NCBI GenBank assembly: GCA_022605405.1
Contig: JABYQQ010000009.1
Location: forward strand, 1,302,001-1,366,000
Source of the DNA: Earliella scabrosa
Taxonomy: Eukaryota; Basidiomycota; Agaricomycetes; Polyporales; Polyporaceae
Direction: 5' to 3'
DNA: 64,000 nucleotides
Shown: positions 1 through 12,127 of the stretch, in pieces
Numbering within the stretch: position 1 is the stretch's first letter
How the letters are laid out: every line of letters begins with the position of its first letter
Program-made: the position numbers and the translations under genes
Notes under the pieces: model-generated
Seen by the model: only the letters and a program-made list of their open reading frames with translations
What the model was told of the DNA's origin: nothing
Databases searched by the model: none

Positions 1-986
1 GCATCTCCCAAGTCTCGTGCAGGAAGATCCTGGTCTTCTTGGACGTGGAGCCACCGCGGGCGCGCTCGGCCGCCTTCGCGCGAAGGAAGACTTCGCTCTC
101 AGGAAGCAAGAGCCGCACGAAGGCAGAGAAGGCAGACAGGCCAGAAGCCGTCCAGAATAGCGAGCGCCAGGTCGTCGCGGTGTCCGGGACGAGGGTGAGG
201 TTGATGACGGCGGCGAGGAGGTAGCCGACGGCGTATCCTTGCTGGAGGACGCCGGACGCGAGACCGCGTACTTCGACGGGCAGATTTTCGAGCGCGGTGG
301 AGGCGGCGAGGCCCCATATGCCGCCCATGCCGATGCCGAAGAGGGAGCGGACAGCAAGGAACTCCTTGTACGTGTTGACGAAGCCGGAGCCGAGTTCAAG
401 AACGGCGATGAGGACGAGGTTCGCGACGAGCGGCCATTTTCGTCCGAAGCGGTCAGAGATGATGCCGAAGAGGACCTGCGCAGGGGGGCATGTCAATTAT
501 ACTCGTGAACAGGGCGAGATGGGCGACTCACAGCGCCGGCAGAGCGGAAGAGAAGAGTGAGCGTGATGGCGGTCGTCTGTGCGGACACCGAGTGTGAGCG
601 GGGGCACGTGGGGCTCCGAGTGGACGGGGGGCGGGACGTACAATGTCATGAGTGTCCCTGTTGAACTGCTCGCCGAGGCGGGACACGCTGAGGGAGACGG
701 AGAAGAAGTCGACGGCGTCGCAGGTCCATGCGAGCCAGCTGTTTTGGAGAGTATACGCGTTGTGGGCGCAGGCCAAGAGATGGGGACGAGATCAGTCGCG
801 ATCGGGAGCAAGGGCGCGGCGATGGAGACGGACGCGGCGCCAAGGAGAAGAGAGAGGTTAGACGTACCCCGACCAGAAGTGGCCCCACTGGACCCAGGTG
901 AGGCTCGCGAGGACCTCGAGCAGCGGGCGGCCCTCTGCGCGCTGTTCGCGGCGGGGGACGAGGTTGCGTATGAAGTAGGGAGCCAT
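1..986 (-). CDS. MFS carboxylate transporter, Jen1-like (partial, runs off left edge)
   Basis: Plasma-membrane proton-coupled monocarboxylate transporter of the major facilitator superfamily, by family resemblance to yeast Jen1. Exons on the minus strand: 986-868, 738-642, 576-532, 475-<1; all junctions keep phase. The start ATG (986) is followed by a short hydrophilic N-terminus and the stretch LTWVQWGHFWSG|WLAWTCDAVDFFSVSL, with the junction in the middle, typical of the Jen1 first membrane segment. Exon 4 opens with the MFS loop signature FGIISDRFGRKWP. Later segments include FGIGMGGIWGLAASTALENLP. Roughly the first half of the protein is inside the window; the rest lies beyond base 1. Substrate (lactate, pyruvate or another acid) cannot be read from the sequence. 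Confidence 0.88.
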
Positions 987-2483
987 CGCACGCAGGAGCA
1001 GGAGCAGGCAGGAGAGGGAAGGATCCACGCTCGACCCTCGCGCCGCCCTCTCCCAGTCCTGCTTATATTTGCTCGAGCCCTGCCTGCACGGACGCCCCGG
1101 ACGCAGGCCGGCCATCTCCTCCATTCCGATCTCTCTGATGGACCCGGCCGACGCGTCTTCCATCCGTTTACCCCCACTCCCGTACACGCGTGCGACCCTG
1201 CGTCCGGGGCCCTGCGGGGCCCCACTTCGCCCGCTCCATCCCCGACCCTCGGCCGACCGCGCGCCCTGCCAGTCGGCATTCGTTTCCGCCTCGTCGTCCG
1301 CCGCGTCCTCCGACTATGCACGACCGCCACCTCCAGGCCGTCGGGACTCGCTCGAGTGGCCCGGCTCAACCCGCGCCCCGCCCGACAGGCTTCCGATTCG
1401 GAATCCGGGCGGACTCCGCCGCCGCAGAACGCGCACCGGGAGCCTGACGTCCAGCGCGTCCATCTTTCCGGCAATCCACTGCACTCAATAATCAATATTG
1501 CACCTCGTCTCACGCGCTCCTATCAGTTCAATCGCGTCACCTCTCAGCTTAGCGAAAGACGCCGTACATGTCCGTCAGTCACCTGCACGCCCATGTCAAC
1601 TTTCTCCCCCGCGCCGTCGACGCCTTGAGGACAGAGGCTGCGCAGGTCGTCTGACTCGTCTCTTCCGTCACACCAGCTGCTTAGCCGTCCTGCGCCCATG
1701 TCGGGAACGAGGTCCGGTCCATTGACAGGGAGCGCATACCGAATCGTCCTGATGTGGTTATGCCCCGCTCAGGCGCCCCCCGATTGGAGCCTTTGCGCAT
1801 TCCGTCTCTGGCCGGCAGCGCCCCTTCCCATGCCTCGGCGCCATCGCTCCGAGCCTCCGGTCGCCCGGGGCCTTCGAACTTCCTCAAAGTGGCGCGAGAG
1901 GTACCATCGCGGGCTCCGCTGCAGCGGAATGTGGACGCTCGTTCTGCACTTACCGCCGTACGGGTCCTGTTAGCGTTTCGCCGAGATGGCGAGCTCCAGC
2001 GCGTCGTGACTCGTCGGTATGAGACACAACGGCCCGGGTCGGGGATATCAATGTGTTCAACCGATCCGCCGGAGGGCAGACACTAGTGGCAGACATCGAC
2101 ATGCAGATCATCTCAAATTGTGGCACGGTCGCCACCGCAGGCGACTTGAGTAGCGCGAGACTTGGCGAAGTCCACAACGCGCCAAGCACTTTTAACCCTC
2201 CTAGTAGAGCACGTACCATGGTCGGGTGGCCCCCGACACTGGCTGAGCGAATCGCGCACACTTGAGGCCGGCGTTCCTCACGAACACGACCGGGACTTCG
2301 CTCTTGGCGCGGCCTCGATGGCCACCTCGAACCGCGACATTATCGCCCCCTCGCACCGACCGCAACGCGGCAAGTATCTGACACCAGCCCCAAATCAGAC
2401 ACCTCACGCACATGCACAGGTCTCGAAATCCTAGCGGAACATGCACACACCCATGATGCATGATGATGGTGGCCAGACTACGC
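987..2483. other. Intergenic, no gene seen
   Basis: About 1.5 kb between the start of the transporter and the stop of KRE33, both on the minus strand. Open frames here have no recognisable domain and look like shadows of GC-rich DNA. It should contain the transporter promoter, but I see no convincing TATA box close to 986. Confidence 0.5.
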
Positions 2484-5400
2484 CTACCGCTTGCCCTTCT
2501 TCAAGCTCCTCCGCGCCTTCTTCTCCCTGCCCTCTCCCGCCGCCGCGTCCCCAGCCGCGCTCTCCGCCTTGCGTTTCTGCCCCGCCGCCGTCGTCTTCAC
2601 GCTCACGAGCGTCGACTTGCCGCCCCCGCCCGGCCCCGCCCCCGCCGCGAGCTTCGCGACCTGCGCCTCCGCCGCGCTCCAGTCCGCCGAGCCGTCCGTG
2701 ATCGCGTATCTGTCGAGCCGAGGAACAGGTCAGCGTCTGTGTCTTTGTCACGAGAGTGTCTGTAAGAGAGAGAGAGAGACGCGAGAAGGGCCCAGACGAG
2801 AGAGGAGAGAGCAGAGAGATGAGCGAGGTGGGACGATGGGACGGCGGTACCGCGCACGCCCGCACAATCTCCGCGCCCGCGACCAAGACCGGGACCGACG
2901 CGGACGGAGGAAGCAGCAGAGCCAGCTCGATGCAATCTGCTGGAGCTCGAAATGAAGGGGGTGGAGAAGAGAAGGGAAGCAGCAGCCCTCGACCGCACGG
3001 TGATCGCACGAGTGTGGACGAAGCACACAGACATATGAAAGAGTGTGTGCGATTCCAAGCTCCAACCACCTGACAGACGCGAGCCAAGCCCGCCAAGACG
3101 TGCCCAGCAGTGCGGGACCCGCGCCGCGGAGTGTCGGCCACTCGAACCCACAGTGTTGGGCAGATAGATATCGATCCTCCCAACAGGGCCAGCCCGACGG
3201 GTCGCGCGACGCGAGGTGAAGGACCACCCAGATGGGCCGGCCAGCCACCCCGACCAAATGACCGGATGACCGACGCGCACAAACCCGACCCTGCGTCATC
3301 TTCCAACAGGGTACTGAGATTGAAGATCGCAAAGTCGAGAGCAAAGCCAACCCCAACCCAACCCCCAACCCAACCCAAAGACGACCCACACTCACTTTGA
3401 CAAATCCAGCGCATCGATCATCGCGCGCTGCTTCTCCCGCATCGCGCGCGCCGCCTCGTCGCCCGCCTCCTCCAGCTCCTCCTCGAGCGTCGTCTCGAGC
3501 GGGCGGAACGCCGCCTTGTCCTTGTCGGCAGCAGCAGCAGCAGCGTCCGCGCCGGGGAGCGTCGCGCTGATCGCGGCCTTTTGCACGTCGAGCAGGCGCT
3601 TCGTGATCTTCTTGATCAGCTTGACAAACAGCGCGAGCGCTTGCGAGACGGGGAGCTGCAGCTCGGCCTGCGTCCCGGGTGTGTGTGTGTGTGTGGATAT
3701 GTGGATGTGGATGGAGGAAAGTGCTCGTGAGAACGGATGCGTAAGAAACGAGAGAAAGGAGCAAGAGACCGTACCTCTACCTCCTCGATCGTCTTCCGCT
3801 GCAGGCCGAGCGCGAGCAGGATGGAGCTCTGCACCGCGCTGAGCCGGACCTCGGGCCCAAGCCGCTTCTCAAAGTAGAGCTGCGCGACGGTGGGGAGGAG
3901 GTCCATGATGACGTGGTAGTCGAGCTGGTTGTTCGCGTACGAGTCGAGCCGCTTCAGGTCGAACGGCGAGAGCAGCATGGACAGCTCCGCGGATCCCAGC
4001 TCTGTGGTCGGAAGATCAGGACAGGGCTAACAGATGCAGATGGAGATGGGGATAGGGGCGCACCTCGGGACGGGTCCTCGTCGAGCTTCTTCACCGCCGC
4101 GTTCGCAGCCTCAAGCACGCTCAGCGCGGTCACGCTGCCGAACTCGCGGAACTTGTAGGAGAGGAGCGAGAGGAAGCGGCGTCGGAAGTCTGTGGTGGTG
4201 TCCAACCTATGTTAGGGTCATGGGGAGATGAAAGACCGGCACACGCACCCTTTGCAAACTCGCTCAACCACTCCAGCTCGCTCTCTGTCGACGAGTTCAG
4301 CCCGCGGACCATCACGCACGTATGCTCGCCGGTGAGCTCGCTCTGCGTCTGCCGGAGGTACAGCGGCACGTATCCTGCCCGCTTCCAAAACCTACACGCG
4401 GTCCGCGGTGAGTGTCGACCCGATCGCTCAAAAAGGTTAGGCGCGTACCGGAGGAGCTGCGGGGTGAGTCCATACGACACACCGAGATAATCAAGGGTCT
4501 CGGGTTTGCGTTCTGTCAACCGTTGCAGGAGGGGCGGCATCGCGTTCGCAGCGCGCACTCTCGGTTCATCCGTCAACAAATTCGTGTCCTAGGAAGCACG
4601 CGCCCCACTGCATATCAGCATCATGTCGACCACATGCACTGCACAGGTATACGAGCACAAGGGCAGCAGCAGCAGCTTACCTCGTCAAAGTTGGCCGGAT
4701 CAGGATACGCCTGCTCCTCCTGCGCCGCCTCGTCGACGTTGAAGTACTCGCCGCTGTAGTACGCGTTGAGCGCCTGAAGAGCGCGTGCGCCGTAGCCCAT
4801 GTTCGCGTAGTCCGGATGCGTTGCGATGCGCACTATCCGGGCGCCCGAGAGCAGTGCGAACTTGTTCTCCTGGAACTGCTGCGAGATCAGCCAGGGGATC
4901 ATGTCGCCCCCCGCGCGGAAGCCGCGGCTGAGGCCCTCCATGATCGCCTGCTTGCTGATGTTGCCCTCGAGCGCGACCTGGAGCACGACAAGCGGCTCGG
5001 GCAGGTGCGTCTCGTCGTCTTTGATGGGCGGGAGGAGGACGAAGAGGTGGTGGGCAGGGGCGTCCGAGAGCAATTGGAGGTCGTTTGGCTGGTTTTTGTA
5101 GTGGCTCGCGACGTAGAGCGCCATCATGCGCTGCAAGAACACCTCGGATGCAGGGTGGTAGCTGAACAGCGTGTCCCGCGAGACGTAGAACAGCTCGCAC
5201 TTGCTCGGGTGCGGACAGCTCATGTGTGTCTGCCGCGGGAGGATCGTCGCGTCCAAGCAAAGGAGGCTGTTCAGCCACTTCTCGACCTTGTCCCCTGCGG
5301 CGTATCGGATTGGCGTCTCGAGTTTGATCTCGCGCAAGGAGCGCGCTTTTGGCGGCGCCTTCGCGAGGGGCTTTTTGGAGGACGACGCGGTGGTTGCGGC

Positions 5401-7005
5401 GTCGTCCTCTGTTGGAGCAGCGTCCTTCGTGAGGGATGGGCGGGTGCTCTCGCGGAGTTGTTGAATGAGTTTGAGAGAGAGCGAGCGGCCTGTGCCTTCA
5501 TAGCCATTGATCGTGGACGCCATGAATACGAGATAAGGACCAATGAGGTTGCGTACGAGAGGGAGTGGGATGGCAGCTGCCTCATCGATGATTACGAGCT
5601 CTGCCTGTCCGAGGACATGTGCGTCTTGCGGTTGGATGTACTGTACGACGGAGAAGGTCAGGACAGATAGTTACAATAGACAATAGAATGGTAGATGGCA
5701 CCAACCTGAATGGTCTGTCTGTGATTCCGGAAGACGTTCACTCGCACAATAGCCTTGTTGAAATCTGGATTTGTGCTCTGCGCGATGTCGTAGTCAAGAT
5801 GCTCCTCATATCCGAGTGCGTCCATGCCCTTGAACACGAAGTCAAACAGGGTCTTCAAGTTCTCAGGACTAGGACTTGTGACGAAAATATTTGAGTATCC
5901 ATGCGCCAGAGCGGCAGCGATGGCTAGACCCAACGCCGCGGACTTGCCGCGACCACGCCCCGCCGTCAGAGTCACAGTGGAAGAGAGAGTCTTCTCAGCA
6001 ATCGCGTCGACAAAGGTGAGTATAGCCTGCGCTTGGTCAATCGTTTTTGCAAGTTTCACGAGTTCGCCTATGGGCTTCGTGTCCGCCAGGTTGTCCTTCA
6101 GGTCTTTGAGTTCAGATTCCTCCTTGCTCTTCCCTCGAGACTCTTCCAGAGGCTTGATGTCCTTGCCGCGAGATATTGGCAGTACGTTAAGCTCATCGTC
6201 TAGCACAAGGCAGTCGTCGCACGAGCCGAGAGAGAGAATGAAACGCTCATTGAAGCGAGCGACGACAGAGTCATGTGCCGACGTGCGATATCGCGCGTGA
6301 ACATCCTACATTGCATGTCAGACAGTACGCACGAGACAGAGGCATGAAGAGGACGTGCCATAGTCATTGAATATAGTTGCCGAAGAGACTTCATGGTCTT
6401 GAGCATGATGACTACGAGTCCGCCGCCCTCTACGGTCTCTATTGTACGTGCGAGAAGGTTGGGCGTAATCGCCTCAAAGTCCTGTAGTACGCACATGCCG
6501 AACGTTTGACCGAGAATCTTGTGCGACTCCTTGTAGTAACTGAGGCAGAAACGAGCTTGTTTCGTTTGGATAAATGGTGCAAGATGAATGACGACGTACG
6601 TATATCGGATATCCGTCACAGTAATGAAGATCTCGAATGGGTCCTGTTCGTTGGGCTCGCGAATTCCTCGTTTGACTTCCCTCTTGATTTTGGCTTCACG
6701 CTTTTTGCGATGGCTGTTGTACTGCTAAACAAAGGCAGTGACAGTATAGGTCTCAGAACGTACGTGGTGAACCCTAGCTCCTTCTTATAACACCATAATA
6801 CAGATGGGCGGGCAGAGACTCGTGCTTGCGAAAGTAGGAAGTGCAGGTTGACGATCTATACAAGTCAAGCCACATTCACAATGTATAGCACATAACATAC
6901 CTGATCTCTGCCCTTATCTCCAACGAGTACTATGAAGGAGCGGTGGTTCTTCTTGACATTATTGTTGATGAGAATTGGGATGCGAGGGTCCAGTTGCTTG
7001 CGCAT
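2484..7005 (-). CDS. KRE33: RNA cytidine acetyltransferase (Kre33/NAT10 family)
   Basis: Nucleolar enzyme making N4-acetylcytidine in 18S rRNA and tRNA, needed for small-subunit assembly (known for the family). Twelve exons: 7005-6901, 6855-6764, 6713-6600, 6539-6359, 6305-5706, 5640-4681, 4588-4449, 4391-4249, 4189-4064, 4001-3775, 3667-3396, 2709-2484; 1,061 residues, against about 1,025-1,056 for NAT10/Kre33. Seen: N-terminus with PRIPILINNNVKKNHRSF, Walker A GRGRGKS near residue 280, Walker B-like IIDEAAAIP near 380, GNAT motif THPDYANMGYGARALQ near 640, DYLGVSYGLTPQLLRFWKRAGY, and a basic C-terminal tail. Intron 4 (6358-6306) starts with GC instead of GT. The last intron (3395-2710) is 686 nt, far longer than the others. 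Confidence 0.96.
2710..3395 (-). other. Unusually long KRE33 intron with G-rich and CT-rich tracts
   Basis: Terminal KRE33 intron. On the sense (minus) strand it opens with GTGAGT and then a G-rich repeat (complement of 3347-3379, GGTTGGG-type units) able to form a G-quadruplex. A CT-repeat tract lies near its 3' end (complement of 2765-2779). Flanking codons join DLSK to YAITDG as in the family, so no coding exon is missing. A hosted small RNA is possible, but I could not identify one. Confidence 0.6.
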
Positions 7006-7857
7006 ATGTGATTGTAGTGACACAGAAGACGTAAGATGTTTCAATAAAGATATGTGCGGGAAGCAGCAGAACGCAATGAGCACCGGGCGAGAGAACGGAG
7101 ACGGGGCACGGTCACTCTGAGGGGGTAGTCAGCCAGAGTTTGGCGAAGTCCTGCACCTTGGCGCCCAAAAAGTTTCGGTTTCGGCGTTGTGCACGTGCTT
7201 CGATCGTGCATTAGGCGCCCATCATATGGTCCCGCTTTGACTTGGTTCTCCACCACCCCGACGCTTACGATGTGGCCGGTGCTTTTCACTGTTAGTTTCA
7301 GCTAGCGTCAATGCCCCTCTTGGCTATTCTGGTTGCTATCGCCATACAATTCTTCTGAGAGTACTACGATCGCTTTGGCTGGCTATCCAACTATCCACAG
7401 CAAATTATTATGGGCGAAACGGCGTAGACTTATCGCCCAAGTGGATCTCAGTCCCGGCTCCAGAGCTCCAGGACCAAGTTAATGGGGCCGTGCGTATCTC
7501 GTGCTTGGGGCTGTCTGGGGAGGAGCTGGCTTATATCCCGAGTCAAGTGGTGCGCACCTATAGAAAGCCCTCGCTGTGACCTGCTTCCGACGACCAACTT
7601 TCCGCGAGCCACAGCAAAGCCGCAATGCCACAACTTTGTCTGTTGGTCCGTCTCCACTGACCACGCTTTGTCTTGCTACGCTCGATGCTTTATCCCTGAT
7701 TCTCTCACTGGATATCGCGTGTGGCGTGCCTCTCAAGCGATATAAAGGCATAAAGCCTTTTGGTTCTCCAGACTCCCGAGTGACCGCAGACTGCGCGGTA
7801 CGTGCTCCTGCCTCAAACCCCTCCCCAGCCTCTTTGCAGTATCCCAGAGTCTCCTCG
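7006..7857. other. Divergent promoter region, KRE33 and Cys-cluster gene
   Basis: An 852 bp spacer between two divergent starts. A TATA box lies near the right-hand gene; nothing else is recognisable. Confidence 0.5.
7741..7746 (+). promoter_or_regulatory. TATA box
   Basis: TATAAA lies 112-117 bp upstream of the ATG at 7858, consistent with a start of transcription near 7770. It argues for the ATG at 7858 rather than an upstream in-frame start near 7576. Confidence 0.55.
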
Positions 7858-8889
7858 ATGAAGACCATTAAGCGGCTCTTCTCTCCGTCCAAGACCTGCT
7901 CGTCTTGCAAAAAGACCGTCCAGTCCTCGGATGAAGTCTTCTGCTCAGTGCGCTGTGCCCGCAAGCAGGAATATGTCCAAATCTCACGCGAGCATTCCTG
8001 CAAGCTCAGTCGTACTCGACCCCATTCGCCGGAAGACCTCGACTCCATCATTGACAAAGTCCGCGGTTCGCCTTCACGGGAAATCTTTTCGACATGTTCA
8101 TCAGACATGAAGGCCCCTTATTCTCCATCTTCCACCCGATCCCGTACCCAATCGACGCTTCCGACGAAGTCGAACAGGGATAAGCCTGGACGACCTCGCC
8201 CATTGGCGCATATCCAATCCACCTCCGACCATCCGCGCAGTCGCTCGCAATCACAGAGCACGCACCGGTCACCTCCCCCTCCATACCATACGCATATGCT
8301 ATCGTCACCCTCGCCCTCCCTTCCGGACTCCGATTCGGACTGCTCTCCCCGGCAGGATCCGCTCAGTCTGAGGTATACCGGGTGGAGTCCTCGACCTCGC
8401 CGCGGCCAACACCTCGAGTTGGACGAGTCAAGCGAGACTGGCTGGTCTCCGACCCGGCGATGCCCACAGCCTCCTATCCCTTTCTCCTTGCCATCGAACG
8501 ATCGCGAGCCCGTGCGCAATAACGTCCCCTGGAGCGAGGCGAGTCCCACCCTCGTCAATGACTCTCCGCATCCTCTCCGCACGCGGCACAACCAGTCCAC
8601 ATCCGACCTCCTGCACACCGCACGTCCTGCCCTAGCCCGATCACCGCTCTCCGACCCCTCGGCTCGCCCGAGAGCCGTGACGAACGCGCTGGGCTTGACG
8701 GTGACCCCTTTCCTGGTCCGCCAGCCGACCAACACGTCGTCCTTCACGCCGCAGCGGCGGCCCAAGCCGCACCCTCGCTACCAGGATGGAGCGCTTCAGC
8801 TCCGGCCTGGGTACGCGCAACGCCGTGGCCCGCGGCCGCGGTCGAACTCGTTTGGAGGGTTCCAATTCTCTGCAGTCCGCGCGCATTGA
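7858..8889 (+). CDS. Ser/Pro-rich protein with N-terminal Cys cluster, function unknown
   Basis: Single-exon gene, 343 residues. Near residue 14 it has CSSCKKTVQSSDEVFCSVRC, a C-x2-C-x11-C-x3-C arrangement that suggests a small zinc-binding knuckle, the pattern often seen where cytosolic proteins recognise misfolded or ubiquitinated partners; the function is not inferable. The rest is low-complexity, rich in Ser, Pro, Arg and His, with repeated GWSP-type motifs (TGWSPRPRRG, TGWSPTRRC), and is probably disordered. A TATA box at 7741 supports the start. Proteins of this layout are common as lineage-specific Agaricomycete genes. Confidence 0.75.
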   Translation: MKTIKRLFSPSKTCSSCKKTVQSSDEVFCSVRCARKQEYVQISREHSCKLSRTRPHSPEDLDSIIDKVRGSPSREIFSTCSSDMKAPYSPSSTRSRTQSTLPTKSNRDKPGRPRPLAHIQSTSDHPRSRSQSQSTHRSPPPPYHTHMLSSPSPSLPDSDSDCSPRQDPLSLRYTGWSPRPRRGQHLELDESSETGWSPTRRCPQPPIPFSLPSNDREPVRNNVPWSEASPTLVNDSPHPLRTRHNQSTSDLLHTARPALARSPLSDPSARPRAVTNALGLTVTPFLVRQPTNTSSFTPQRRPKPHPRYQDGALQLRPGYAQRRGPRPRSNSFGGFQFSAVRAH

Positions 8890-9235
8890 CCGGCACGCTG
8901 TGCGTGGTCAGTCATGAACCTGTGTTATTATGTATATTTGTGACCTATCGTTTATCATCTTCGCACTTCACTCCGACCTCCTCACGCTCCTTGATCGCTC
9001 TTTTTACATCCTTGCCGCGCACCCTCCCCCTGTACGTAGTATTTGTAACGCTTCATGACCTCATCGCTGCACACATTCTTACACACACGCTCCTTGCACA
9101 TTGTTAGTACCCTCTTGTATACGTAACGGCAATCTGACCATCTCAGCGACAATCAGGGGACCTCACGGAATGCATGACGTTCTCGTGTGTGCGCTGGCCA
9201 ATGTTCTACTGTCGGGGTTCATGCAACCCCTTGTG
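8890..9235. other. Convergent 3' intergenic spacer
   Basis: A 346 bp spacer between two convergent stop codons. No gene or structured element recognised. Confidence 0.5.
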
Positions 9236-11390
9236 CTAGGACGCCTCCACCAAGATCAGCTCCCTGGCCTTTTCAGAACGTGGCTTGATCGTGCAACGAC
9301 AGTCTTCGGGATGTCTGCAAGCCGGGCACGTTCAGCTCATTTCGCCCCTGTCCCGTGCTTGCACCACCAAGGGCGGTGTCTGGCAGACCTATACACTTAC
9401 GAGACAAACCCGTTGGTCATCCTCGGCTCGATGGTGATCGCTTTGCCTGCCTCGTCCAGCGGTGGGGTGATGCTGAAGACGTGCAGGACGAGGGCGATGT
9501 TGATGAACAGTGAGTCGTCTGCAAAGTGCCTCCCGGGACATACCCTACCAGATGCGTCAGTACATGAGCATCCTTCGTCTGCGTTCCGAAGAGCTGCGGG
9601 GATGGGTAACGCACCTTCTCCCGTACCCAAACACGAAACGTGCAGGATCGCAAGCGGTCGGGTCCGGTTTGTCGTCCCGTAGGTAACGTTCGGGCATGAA
9701 GCGTTCGGGATCTGGGTACGTCTCAGGATCATGGAGGCACGCCCTACAAACCACACTTAAAGCATGAGCACCACTCCAATACTAATGGCGAGTATGCTCA
9801 CCATGAGTTCGCGAACAAGATCGTCCCAGCCGGGATGAAGTACCCGTCGTACTCGACATCCTCAGTGCTCACATGCGGCAGCGCGAGGGGCGCAGCGGGC
9901 TGCCATCGTATCGTCTCTTTGACAAGTGCATCGACGTAGGGTAGACTACGTCTGTCTGCATGGTCCGGAAGACGCCCTGTGCCTACGACGGCGTCAAGCT
10001 CTGCTTGCGCTCGCTTCTGCACGTCGGGATAGAGACACATGGCGAGGAAGAACGTCTTCAAGGTAGAAGATGTCTGAGTTGAAATAGAGCTTTGGTCAGT
10101 GTCAGAAGCAACGAGCAAGCAAGAGGCGCGACGAGGTTTAGCAGGCTCACCGTATCCGCCCCGGCTAACCGCGTCCTTCAGTATGGTTCTGTGCAGATAC
10201 GATGCTATTGACCTACCTTCATATGCCGCGAACCCGACATCTTTGGCAATACTGAGCTGCTCAGGTGGGACAAGCTCGTCAGCCCCCTTGTGTTTCTCGA
10301 GGAGCTTGGCCACAACCGATTCAGACGTCTGTCCATGGACCTGTCCGTTACGCCGCGGCGTCATGAGTCTCAGACCGAGCACGGGCGGCCGAGGAAGCGA
10401 CTGACCATGCCCTCCTTCGTCCGCGCTACCAGCATATCTTTGAGCCCGTGCGCCATATCGCGCCACTGGGCGAAGGTTGTCCGGAAACCCGCCCCGGGGA
10501 CCCATGCGGGAACGTAACGCAGCCAAGGCAAGAACTCGACCAGACACTGACCGGGAGCAACAGCATCCGCCGACTCGAGCACGGTGTCCAACATTGCGAC
10601 ATATCGGTCGTTCTCGGGCGCGACGTCGATTCCGTACAGAATTTTCACGACAGAACCGGCGAAAGTACTGCGTTTGGGCGGTTCCACGGTTAGAGGTGGC
10701 ATAAGGGGCGATCATGGGTACTCACTATCGAATGTGATTACAGAACTGGCCCGGGTCTAGCAGGAGCTTGCGCAAAAATTTCTGAGCTATCATTCGCTCT
10801 GTGTGTTGGTACTCATCGGCAGCCGCCGGGAGGAAGTGTTGCCAGAATGCACGTCTGCGACGTCTCCACGGGGGTCCATATGGTTGAATTGCAAAATTGC
10901 CATCTTGACCGACGCTGCGGGACCACTATGTGCGTCCGTTCGATCCCGTAGAGTGATGCATATATACTCACAGTTCAAACGTGACAGACTCCGGTCTGCT
11001 GGAAGTGGAGGCGGACCGTTTCTCCAACACCTCCGAAATTGCGCGATGACTGCCGAGGACGACCATGTTCTGACCTAAGACCTTGAAGTGTACCATGTCA
11101 CCTGCAGACCCGTGATGCTGACAGTAAATGACTCCGAACACGCGCAGTTGCTGCACTGGTCATCGTATAGAGCTGTACTCACCATAAGTTGCACATAACT
11201 CTCGATATGCCTTCCATATTTCTGGTGTGCGCATGAGGGAGAGGTTTCCAACGAATGGCCAAGACTTCGGTCCGGGCGGGAGCGGCCGACCACGACTCCT
11301 TCGTCTCCATCTCAACACTCTGACTGCACCGTATAAGGCCAGCGCAAGACAAGGGAGAAGAAGATACTGCAACTGAGGGACGATGGACAT
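9236..11390 (-). CDS. Cytochrome P450 A
   Basis: Membrane-anchored haem monooxygenase, 516 residues. Exons: 11390-11183, 11101-10972, 10914-10726, 10667-10406, 10340-10217, 10164-10151, 10073-9802, 9743-9615, 9544-9401, 9314-9236. Seen: N-terminal membrane anchor followed by the proline hinge RGRPLPPGPKSWPFVGN; I-helix AGADT, encoded mostly by the 14 nt exon 6; ExxR as KETIRW; PERF region DPERFMPERY; haem loop FGYGRRVCPGRHF. Family placement is inference: it resembles the large basidiomycete CYP5144-type groups often annotated as O-methylsterigmatocystin oxidoreductase-like. Substrate unknown. It is most like P450-D, 45 kb away, in its hinge and helix A (PGPKxWPFxGN, RELCxTYG). Confidence 0.93.
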
Positions 11391-12127
11391 GGAAGGGAAG
11401 AGCTGGCCGGGATTGAGGGAACGCGTCCAACCATGGGGGCCTGGGGAGAACCAGAGTTAGAGTGCATGGGCGTCGTAGCCCTTCCCGTGTCAACTGACAC
11501 GCCTCGTGCACAGTCGGAGGTAAGGAGGCTCTATAGAAGGCCTGTAGCCAAGATTACCAATAGCTGCTTCGGCATATTCAATCGCGATGCTTCTCTATCC
11601 GAATCACGATTGTACGTACGTGGTCCTGTGACGCGTGCATCGCGCTTCAGCATCGTGCATTAATGATTACGCTGGTAGAACGCAGATTAAGTTCAATGCG
11701 CATTAGCTTTGTCGTTGAACTTCATGCATCCCTGCACTGTCAGAGGCCGAATCTCTCAGCTTGAAGCCGAGTGCGCAAGATTACGCGAGTGCTGGCACCT
11801 ACTGTCATGATGAGTAGCCTGTTCTGGTGTGAGGTTCGTCTACTATATCACCACATTTCGGCAAGAACAGTGAAGTGATATAGGACTGGCCATCAACGCC
11901 GGCCACTGGTACTAGGAGACTGTAGGAGTCTACTTAAGTAGTCGTAGTCGAAAGAATAGGCATCTTGTTTGTTTGAACATGTTATGCAACAGCCTCTGAT
12001 CCTAACACGAACAAACATCGGTCGTGCGGCTCCGCATCAACTTTCAACTCAAGCTTCAAAGCGGCGAGTGGTCTCTAGCTCACTGATGACAATGTTCATA
12101 AGTATGGCCCCTCCCCCGCGTATTTTG
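11391..12127. other. Intergenic spacer between P450-A and P450-B
   Basis: A 737 bp spacer holding the P450-A promoter and the P450-B 3' end. No additional P450 exon or other gene recognised. Confidence 0.5.

Noticed and set aside
497..1628. Long overlapping frames on both strands over the transporter
   Set aside because: They cross the transporter introns and have GC-driven composition; the MFS reading is supported by motifs.
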